Source of the DNA: Cryptomeria japonica
Lineage: Eukaryota > Streptophyta > Pinopsida > Cupressales > Cupressaceae
NCBI RefSeq assembly: GCF_030272615.1
Contig: NC_081413.1
Location: 716,305,867-716,369,866, forward strand
Reading direction: 5' to 3'
Length of the DNA: 64,000 bases
Shown here: positions 56,166 to 64,000 of the stretch, piece after piece
Numbering within the stretch: position 1 is the first letter of the stretch
Layout: each line of letters begins with the position of its first letter
Position numbers and translations under genes: made by a program
Notes under the pieces: generated by a model
What the model was told of the DNA's origin: nothing
Databases searched by the model: none
The model's input: only the letters and a program-made list of their open reading frames with translations

Positions 56166-58350
56166 CTTCAAATATTTCTTTGGGCAGAGGCTTGCAGGAC
56201 AGCTGTTTATGTTCAAAATCGTAGTCCACATCAAATTCTAGACAATATGACTCCTGAAGAAGCATTCTCAAGTATTAAACCAGAAGTTAGTCATCTCGGA
56301 ATTTTTGGGTGTCCAGTTTACATTCATGTACCTAAAAGCATAAAAGGTCTAAGTTAGAGCCTTCAGGCAAGAAGGGAATTTTTGTTGGTTACTATAAATC
56401 CTCAAAAGCTTCAGAGTCTACATTCTAAATCAAAAACAAATAGAAAACAGCAAAGATGTTTCATTTGAAGAAGATATAGCTTGCAAAAGATCTAAAAAGA
56501 CTTCTAAGGAAATTGATGGTGAAGATCTTGATATTTCTAAAAATATGGATACTGCTGCTCCTGATTTCCCTTCTGAGATTCAGAGGGAGTCTCCTGATTT
56601 AGAAGTTCCTATTGATCTTGTTGATCCTATAGATACCTCTGCTAAACCTAGTAATGTTTCATGTGGCAAGAAGAGACCTTTGTGGGCCAGGCATACTATG
56701 CAAGAGGCTGAAAAGTATTCAGCTCCTCGTGGTACTTTCAGAGAAAGTAAGAGACCTCATAAATTTGCAGGATATGTTGCTTTAATGAATCATATTATTG
56801 AATCCGAGCCTTCAAGTTTTGAAGTGGCTTCAAAACAGCGAGTATGGAAAGATGCAATGTTGGAAGAATATCAATCCATCATCAAGAATTAAATTTGGGA
56901 TATTGTTCCTAGACCTCAAGGTAAATTTGTTGTTTCTTCTAAGTGCTTGTTCAAAATTAAACATGGAACTGATGGGAGTATTGAAAAATATAAAGCTAGA
57001 TTTGTAGCTAGAGGTTTTTCTCAAAAGGAAGGTATAGACTATGAGGAGACCTTTGCTCCTGTAGCTCGGTACACTTCTATCAGATCTATTATTTCTATTG
57101 CAATTGTTAAAGGGTGGAAATTACATCAGATGGATGTAAAGACAACATTCTTGAATGGTGTAATTGAAGAAGAAGTTTTTATTGAGCAGCCAGATGGTTT
57201 TGTGATTCATGAGAAAGAATCACATGTATGCAGATTGAAAAAGGCCTTGTATGGCCTCAAGCAAGCTTTGTGTGCATGGTATGAAAGAATTGATCATTAT
57301 TTGTTGAGCTTGGGTTTTCTCAAAAATGATGCAGATCCAAATATCTATTTCAAGGTAATTAATGATAAAGCCTTAATTCTAGTTCTATATGTTGCTGATT
57401 TATTTCTTACTAGAGAGGATGATCTCATTGCTAGATGTAAGAAAGAGTTAGCTTTTGAATTCAAGATGAAAGATCTCGGTCTTATGCATTATTTTCTTGG
57501 CTTAGAAGTGTGGCAAAGGTCAAATGAAGTCATATTGAGACAAGGGAAATACGCCATTGACATTTTAAAAAGATTTGGTATGTTAGATTGCAAGTCTATG
57601 GCAACTCCCATGGAAGCAAATCTGAAAAAGTTACATGATGTTGCAGCTACTTCAAATTTAGTTAATCCTACTATGTATAGGCAATTGATTGGATCTTTGA
57701 TGTATTTAGTCAATAAAAGGCCTGACTTATGTTATGATGTTAACACTCTCAGTCAATTTATGTGTGAGCCTAGACAGATTCATTTTGTTGCAGCTAAAAA
57801 TATCAATTTATGTCTGAAATATACTTCTTGTGAATGTCTGAAATTGCAAGGTTTTTCTGATTTAGATTGGCTAGGATGTGTACCTGACAAGAAGGGCACT
57901 TCCGGTTGTTGTTTCAGCTTAGGTTCGGCTATGATTTCCTGGTGCAGCAGGAAGCAATCATGTGTGGCCCAAAGTACAGCATAAGCGAAATATGTTGCAG
58001 CTGTTGTAGCAGCTCGAGAAGCAGTGTGGCTTCGAAAGCTTCTTACAGGACTGTTTGGGCAGCCTTTGGAACCAACTGTGATATTCAATGACAATCAAAG
58101 TTGTATAAAGCTTTCAATTAATCTTGTTTTTCATGATAGATCCAAGCATGTGGAGATCAAGTTTCATTATTTGAGAGATGGTTCAAAGGAAAGTTGTTGA
58201 GCTCAAGTACATTTGCACAAATGAGCAGATAGCTGACATTCTCATGAAGCCACTTCCTAGAGTGAAGCTTTCTTATTTCCGAGATAAGCTTGGTATTGTG
58301 GAGAATGATGCTCTTGCTGAGAGAGAGTCTCAGTTTCAGTGTTTTTTATT
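56166..58350 (+). pseudogene. Copia-2 integrase end, RT and RNase H
   Basis: It resumes with FLWAEACRTAVYVQNRSPHQ, then a variable linker with stops (TAG near 56355, TAA at 56890). RT at 56947-57984 is long and open: DGSIEKYKARFVARGFSQKE, LKKALYGLKQA, and the catalytic box as LYVADLFL where YVDD is expected, so the first Asp is Ala. RNase H follows (GFSDLDWLG, FNDNQSCIKL, DRSKHVEIK), ending with NEQIADILMKPL. Inactive as polymerase if the read is correct. Confidence 0.88.
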
Positions 58351-58365
58351 TCATGTTGTAATGAA

Positions 58366-58455
58366 TTTTTCTCTGTGATGGAGAAAATTGAGGTGAAAGC
58401 CCTTGTAATGCATTTTTTCTCTGTGACGGAGAAATTTGACGTGAAAGCCCTTGAT
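58366..58455 (+). repeat. ~48-bp tandem duplication in the Copia-2 3' region
   Basis: Two copies of 'ttctctgtgaYggagaaa', then 'gtgaaagcccttg', lie back to back just after the pol stop. Confidence 0.8.
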
Positions 58456-58462
58456 GCTATTT

Positions 58463-58700
58463 CCACTTATGGGGGTAGCCATAGTGTATGTCATGTTGAG
58501 AGACTCCATGACAACATCACATTGGGCGACTCTGTGATGAGAGCTTGTGTTTACTTCACTCATGGGAGTAGCCATGGTGAACATCATGTTGAGTGAATCC
58601 ATGATGCTATCACGTTGAGAGAATTCGTGATAATTTATTTGTTATTTACACATATGGGTGCAGTCATTGTGTTTGTCATGTTGAGAGATTCCATGACTTG
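58463..58700 (+). repeat. ~91-bp repeats carrying five covarying hairpins
   Basis: Units starting near 58463, 58553 and 58644 each begin 'cacttatgggggtagcca' or a variant. Hairpins: 58490-58512 (GTCATG/CATGAC), 58515-58539 (CATCAC/GTGATG), 58582-58606 (CATCATG/CATGATG), 58608-58632 (TATCACG/CGTGATA) and 58675-58697 (GTCATG/CATGAC). The loops are mostly TTGAGAGANTC. They lie between pol and the PPT, so they would be in the 3' part of the element RNA. Confidence 0.85.
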
Positions 58701-58727
58701 AAAATCTATAAATGATTTCTCCTTTGT

Positions 58728-58737
58728 TAAGAGGGAG
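58728..58737 (+). other. polypurine tract of Copia-2
   Basis: AAGAGGGAG immediately precedes the LTR start at 58738. Confidence 0.75.
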
Positions 58738-59628
58738 TGTTAAGGTTTGTAACTTCAAGAGACATCATTTCTTGCAATGTCTGTGAGATTCGTCTTGTTG
58801 TTTGCATCCTTTCTAAGTTCGTGATTTTACTCAACCTCTTGCACTCGTTGTTTGTTGCGGATTATTTCCTTGCTTCCAAGTTGTTGGAAGCATTTTCATT
58901 CTTGTTTATATCTATCACCACCCCTCTTGATCATGCACTTATGGATGCTTCACGTTGCCAGCTGTTTTTTATTTTTCCTTCGTATTTCTTCTGGGAAAAA
59001 ATTCTTTCATTTAGCCTTCCGTCGGTGTATAAGACTTATGCGCGTCATCGGCTATGTGTTTACTCTCAGTGCAAGAGGAGTTACGCATTCTTTAGTAACT
59101 AACGTCGAGTTTATGACGTCTTATCTCTCTGCCTTCCATCATCTCTGGCTATCCACATGTTCTTGTTCTTCCTTAACAATGCTCGGTGTAACAACTTGTA
59201 TGTGGAGTGCAGTATAACAAATCATATGAAAAGTGTGGTGCAATTTTTATGTAGACAATTTATCATATATACTTCAATGATCATCCGTGTCAGGTTGGAA
59301 GAACGCTATCTCTACAGCTACCCTGATTTTTTCGGGCTTTTTCTTTGTTATCTTTGTGTGTATGATTGAGGTGCTAATATACATTGTAAAAGGAATATAT
59401 GTCCTCTGAATGGGGGAAGCCATTCTCATAAGGTTATTTTTATTATGTTGATTGTAGTATCTATCATTGCTTGTGAAGCGTGACAGCACTGTATCAGATT
59501 TGTATTGTTAATAAAGCTCATTTGAGTGTGGCTGGGTTTTTCACCCTCAGGTGGAGGGTTTTCCCAAGATAAGATTTTGTGTTTTTGTGTTCTTGTAAGA
59601 TTTCTTGTTTCAGGTTCTAAATTTAACA
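58738..59628 (+). repeat. 3' LTR of Copia-2
   Basis: 891 bp starting TGTTAAGG and ending ATTTAACA (6-bp terminal inverted repeat TGTTAA/TTAACA). 'gttaataaagctc' near 59508 may be the polyadenylation signal. Confidence 0.85.
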
Positions 59629-60498
59629 GGAACAAGCATTTCTTGCCAGATCCTTTCAGAAGGACAAAGGCAAATCTCAATTTTCTTAGCAGAAACCCTT
59701 TGCTCCGTCATCAGAAGGCTCTAAGAAAAAGAGTGTTTAGTGCAATTACTGCCATAAGTATTGTTAGATTAAAGTTGAGTGTCGTAAACACTTGGCTGCA
59801 CAAGCTAGGCAAAGTGGTTCACAGCAGAAGGCAAATGTAGTGAGCACACTGAGTAGAGTGCGTCTGCCTTTTACACCTTCATGGCTAAAAGACCTGCAAA
59901 CCATGTCAAATCTTCTGCCTGGTATATTGATTCAGGTGCCTCTCGCCACTTCACTCATCGTCGGGATTGGTTCACTGATTTTCAGCCATACTCAAATTTA
60001 GTCATTTTTGGAGGCGGGGAAGAGTACATAGTTGTCGGAAAGGGCAATGTGCAGATTCAATTTGGAGGGAGGAAATTAATTTTCCTCGATGTGTACTATG
60101 TTTCAGGAATGGAACTCAACCTCCTCTCAGTCAGTCCAATTCTGAGACATTCTCCTCGGCTCGACGTGACCTTCAACTCACATCAGTGCAGTATCATTGA
60201 TCGAGAGACTCAGACAACTGTTGTTGTGGGTCTTGAGGATCATGGTCTTTTCAGACTAGTTGACTCAAGTGATTCTCAAGAGCTTGCCATGGCAGCCAAG
60301 CACTCCTCTGTTAGTACACTCTGGCATCAGCGATATGAGCACTTAAATGTGCACTATCTTTCTCAGCTTGTTCGGGAAGATCTTGTCATCGGATTGTCAA
60401 AGATCCAAACCCAGAACCTCGAAGTTTGCGGAGCATGTCAGGCTGGAAAACAGCATCGAACTCCCTTTTCCAGATGGCGACTCCTGGAGAGCTTCTAA
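59629..60498 (+). pseudogene. Copia-3 gag end and protease
   Basis: A degraded zinc knuckle (C-N-Y-C-H-K-Y-C ... V-E-C) near 59740-59780 is followed by protease with the intact site WYIDSGASRHFTHRRDWF and the GKGNVQIQF and DVYYVSGMELNLLSVS blocks. It then runs into the integrase zinc region TLWHQRYEHLNVHYLSQL, then VCGACQAGKQHRTPF. The frame is lost near 60460-60490. Confidence 0.85.
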
Positions 60499-61520
60499 GG
60501 TACTTCAACTGGTCCATGCTGATATTTGTGGACCTATGGCTACTCCTTCTGTTATTGGGTCCAGGTATTTTCTACTTTTTGTTGATGATTTTAGTAGAAA
60601 AACGTGGGTGTATTTTCTTCATCAAAAATCAGAAATGTTTGCTGTGTTTCAAAAGTTCAAAGCATTAGTAGAAAAAGAGTCAAGTAATCATATTATTACT
60701 CTTCGGTCTGATAATGGGGGAGAATTTTGTTCTTCTGGTTTGTCCCATTTCTGTGAACAACATGGCATCAAGCGCGAACTCACTACACCTTACACCCCTC
60801 AACAAAATGGTGTCATTGAGCGGAGAAACTGCACCATTACCAAAATGGCCCGGTTTATGCTTAAATAGAAGAGTGTTCCAAAGAAATTTTGGGCTGAAGT
60901 AGTTAACACTACAGTCTATCTTATGAATCGGTCTCCTACTGTGGCTGTGAAGAAAAGAATCTGGAAGAGGCATGGTCAAGTCGCAAGCCCAGAATCAGTC
61001 ACCTGAAGGTTTTTGGCTCCATTGCTTTTGTTTGGATCCCTGATGCTAAGCGCACCAAGTTGGATCCTAAAAGCCAAAAACTCATGCTGCTACAGTGATA
61101 ATCACAAGGCCTACCCACTGATTGACATCGAGACAGATCGTCTCATCTTCAGTTGTGATGTGGTTTTTGATGAGGGTCGAGGGCCATTTCAGCCCTCTCC
61201 TCCAGTTGTGGATTCTAAGGATCATCCTTTCAAGGCTTCAGACTTGGGTGTCCGTCTTCCATTCAGTCCACCTGATGGGAGGGCTCCAGCTATTCCAAAT
61301 CCTACACCTACACCAATTCCTTCTTCTGCAAGATCACCTAGACACGCAATTGCACCACTTGACTTTCCTCAAGATTCATCCAATCTTCTATTAGATGAAT
61401 TTGATCCTGTTGCACCTCCTGCCTCTGATGTCGGCACTTCTACTCTCTGGCCTAAACGGTGGGCTAAGACACTGGTTGATCTTCATGATGATGAGCTCCT
61501 CAAGGGTAGAACTGCTTGAA
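60470..61520 (+). pseudogene. Copia-3 integrase
   Basis: The DDE core is well preserved: LVHADICGPM, FVDDFSRKTWVYF, LRSDNGGEFCS, TPQQNGVIERRN. A TAG at 60866-60868 and a frameshift near 60950-61010 follow. 61013-61519 reads the proline-rich linker between integrase and RT. Confidence 0.85.
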
Positions 61521-63110
61521 AGAAGAGCAAGCAGCCTGATTATGTCAATTTTGCTCTCATGGCCAACATTCCCAATGTGTATGAACCACAAACATACACA
61601 GAGGCGAAAGGGATACTTGAGTGGGAACAAGCTATGGCATTTAAGCACCAGAGCTTGCTAAAAAATAACACTTGGGTTCTATATGATCTTCCTCCCGAGA
61701 AGAAACCCATTGGATGCAAATGGGTCTATAAGGTAAAATACAAGGTTGATGGTACTTTAGATAAGTACAAGGCTTGTCTTGTTGCCAAAGGCTTATCTCA
61801 GCGTGAAGGCATTGATTACGAGGAAACCTTTGCTCCGACTACAAAGATGAGCACCATCAGATTAGTCCTAGCCATGGCCGCTCAGTGTGGTTGGAAGGTC
61901 CATCAAATGGATGTCAAGAGTGCCTTCTTGAATGGTGAATTACACGAAGAGGTCTACATGACACAACCTCCTGGTTTCACGGTTGCCGAAAAAGAACACT
62001 AGGAGCTCAAATTGATAAAAGCACTCTATGGCCTGAAACAGGCTCCTCGAGCATGGTACATGAAAATTGATAAGTACCTCACAGATCAAGGTTTCCAGAG
62101 GAGTCCTTCCGACTCAAATCTGTATGTCAAGACTACTGGCAACGAGATTATCATTATGGTTATATATGTTGATGATCTGATCATCACAAGCAGTTTGGCA
62201 TCTTTGATTCAAGCAATCAAGCAGAGTTTATGTCAGTCCTTTGACATGACCGACCTTCGACTTCTGCACTATTGCCTAGATGTTGAGATTTGGCAACAAC
62301 CTCATGGCGTCTTCATCTCTCAGTCCAAATATGTCGGTGCTCTAGTAGACAAGTTCTGAATGCAAGATTGCAAACCTGCCTCTACACCTATGGAGTAAGG
62401 CCTGAAGTTGTCGTCCAAATCCGATTCTCCAATTGAGAATGAATCCGATTTCCAACAACTAGTGGGCAGTTTAATATATCTCACCTCCACTAGACCTGAT
62501 CTGAGCTATGTAGTGAGTTACATATCACGCTTCATGACAGCTCCTACATTCAAACATTGGGCTGCAGCGAGGCAGATCCTGCGCTATGTCAAGGGCACTT
62601 GCAACATTGGTATCCTCTATGGATGGATGAAAGAGCCCAGACTCATCAGTTACATAGATTCGGACTAGGCAAGCTCTATTGATGACAGAAAGTCTACATC
62701 CAGATATGTCTTCAGTTTGGGCACAGGTGCTATCACTTGGACCAGTAAGAAGCAGCAAGTTGTAGCTCTTTCCTCGACTAATGTTGAATATCGAGGATCA
62801 GTCAATGCAGCTTGTGAGACAGTTTGGCTTAGAAGGATACTTTCTGATCTCTAACTATCTCAAGCAGGTCCTACACCCCTCTTCTATGACAATCAAGGGG
62901 TGTTGAAACTCGCAAAAAATCCTATCTTCCATGAGCGGACCAAGCATGTTGAGCTTCATTGTCACTTCAACTGCAAGCTGGTTGAAGATGGATCCGTGGA
63001 TTTGTAGTATGTTCCTATAGAGAACCAAACTGCAGATATCCTCACCAAGTCCCTACTTCCGAATAAGTTTGCTAAGTTCAGGGGGCTACTTGTTGTAGTA
63101 GACAAATTAA
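61520..63110 (+). pseudogene. Copia-3 RT and RNase H
   Basis: RT begins about 61559 (NTWVLYDLPPEKKPIGCKWV, then DGTLDKYKACLVAKGL). It keeps the catalytic IYVDDLII near 62165. RNase H has YIDSD at about 62655, KSTSRYVFSLGTGAITWTSK and YDNQGVLKLAKNPIFHERTK. In-frame stops: 62000-62002, 62357-62359, 62396, 62666-62668, about 62852 and 63006. Decay is mostly by nonsense mutation rather than frameshift. Confidence 0.88.
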
Positions 63111-63112
63111 CC

Positions 63113-63124
63113 AATGAGGGAGGG
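63113..63124 (+). other. polypurine tract of Copia-3
   Basis: A GAGGGAGGG tract directly precedes TATTAGAATATCC. Confidence 0.7.
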
Positions 63125-63304
63125 TATTAGAATATCCTTATTTCTATTATTTAATGGTTAATTATGTACAATATTGTAAATATTAGGAGTTTCCTTTCTT
63201 TCTTCAGTTAAAAGTTGTTTCTAAATAGAAATATTGATCTTGTATCTCTATTTAATGATCATCTTGATCGTTAATAAATATAACATAATTTACCAAATAC
63301 TTCA
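63125..63304 (+). repeat. short 3' LTR of Copia-3 (end approximate)
   Basis: It starts TATTAGAATATCC after the PPT and probably ends ...ACCAAATACTTCA, about 180 bp. This is comparable to the 168-bp LTR at 27238-27405 (ends ATTACCATTTCA). The 5' LTR is not in the window for comparison. Confidence 0.5.
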
Positions 63305-64000
63305 ACGTATTAATAATTTATAATTTTGAACATATATTGTTATGTAATATATATATATATATATATATATGTTCCCATACTCGTATCCAAGGGAAAAAAT
63401 TGTCATACCATTGTATCGAGTTTAGATACCTATTACTCGAACCAATAACTTTGTGTGTGTGTATAATAATTTTTATATGTTTTTTGCATGGACAATAAAA
63501 GAAACCCACCGCAAAAATAAATTTGCCAAATCCATAAATCTAAACCAAGATGCAAGCCAAAACTGCCAATTTAGATTTACAACATTCTTACTCTTGGGAA
63601 GAGTTACAAAATGTATAATGAATATTGTCCTCCTTTAACCTAGCGTCCACTAGCTTCCTCAAAAGATAGAAGATCATGAGTTCTCATCACACAAGTCATT
63701 ATCGCCAAATCGGTATGACAAATCTTACAAGTGTCATACTAATAACTAGTGAAATCAATAGTCAAATCTACAGGCATCTCAAGACACTCATATTTGTGAG
63801 AAAAAGTATTAGACGAACCCCGTGTAGCAACAAGGACTCCACATCATAAGGCTCCATATCAAGTGCCCCCAAAATCTAATCGCCTAAAAGCGTTGCCTTC
63901 TAAATCATGAAGAGATGGAAGCTTACAAGGAGAAGCAGGAAGAAATGTTCCAATAAAATCCATGAAACTCGCAAAAAGTGCAAAGAGATAACTGTTGTCA
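63305..64000. other. AT-rich spacer with a (TA)n run, nothing else recognised
   Basis: (TA)n at about 63347-63370. I could not assign a domain to any frame to the end of the window. Confidence 0.45.

Larger units (their letters stand above)
54955..59628 (+). mobile_element. 5'-truncated Copia element (Copia-2)
   Basis: It starts abruptly inside integrase at about 54955 with ELIHSNLCGPM. It is interrupted by a solo LTR at 55332-56160, continues through RT and RNase H to about 58300, has a hairpin-rich 3' region, a polypurine tract and a 3' LTR at 58738-59628. No 5' LTR, gag or protease is present. It lies directly against the gag end of Copia-3, so it probably inserted into Copia-3 before the 5' halves of both were lost. 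Confidence 0.8.
59629..63304 (+). mobile_element. 5'-truncated Copia element (Copia-3)
   Basis: It begins in gag at the right edge of the Copia-2 LTR and runs through protease, integrase, RT and RNase H to a polypurine tract (63113-63124) and a short LTR at 63125-63304. Many stops and at least two frameshifts break it. The RNase H end is similar to the minus-strand Copia relic at 26121-27405, and both have short LTRs starting TATTAGA. Confidence 0.8.

Overview
The window looks like a slice of a large, repeat-choked land-plant nuclear genome, most likely a gymnosperm or conifer. That rests on many old, mutually nested LTR retrotransposons, AT-rich spacers, and one split plant nuclear gene whose introns reach 4 to 7 kb and hold transposons. 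There is no bacterial gene organisation, CRISPR array, rRNA or intact tRNA gene. The species guess is inference.

Layout. (1) 1-14421 is a four-deep retroelement nest. A decayed Ty3/gypsy gag lies at 1-3940. A minus-strand long-LTR fragment (about 3941-4190 and 13643-14421) is split by a complete LTR element at 4191-13637 (TSD CAATT) that carries one unfamiliar ORF instead of gag-pol. That element is in turn split by a 4.34-kb solo LTR at 7622-11961 (TSD GGTAT). (2) 14422-16890 is spacer with a 37-bp tandem repeat, a fold-back repeat and a gypsy gag relic. (3) A solo LTR at 16891-25585 (TSD CATTC) is interrupted 11 bp from its end by a full-length Copia at 16902-23612 (TSD GTCCC). (4) Next come relics of a chromovirus and a minus-strand Copia (25591-27405), then an almost intact minus-strand chromovirus at 27633-35169 (TSD ACATG) with only three in-frame stops. 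(5) 36103-49452 holds eight exons, minus strand, of a mitochondrial pyruvate dehydrogenase E2 (dihydrolipoamide acetyltransferase). They encode a lipoyl domain, the E1/E3-binding domain and the start of the catalytic domain. The largest intron holds a dead hAT transposon, itself hit by a solo LTR (TSD TGTTG). (6) 50-55 kb has a gypsy RT scrap and a broken, unclassified ORF of about 800 codons. (7) 54955-63304 has two decayed Copia elements in series, the first interrupted by a solo LTR at 55332-56160 (TSD AAGGT).

The only credible host gene is the E2 gene. Its first and last exons are not visible, so it either runs past the window or is truncated. All other coding sequence belongs to transposable elements.

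The most unusual signal is not a gene. Several LTR elements here carry tandem arrays of short inverted repeats whose stems differ from unit to unit but stay complementary: 11 hairpins at 9973-11529, four hairpins at a 57-58 bp period in both chromovirus LTRs, and five hairpins in the Copia 3' region at 58490-58697. This is covariation-like evidence for structured DNA or RNA inside retroelement control regions.
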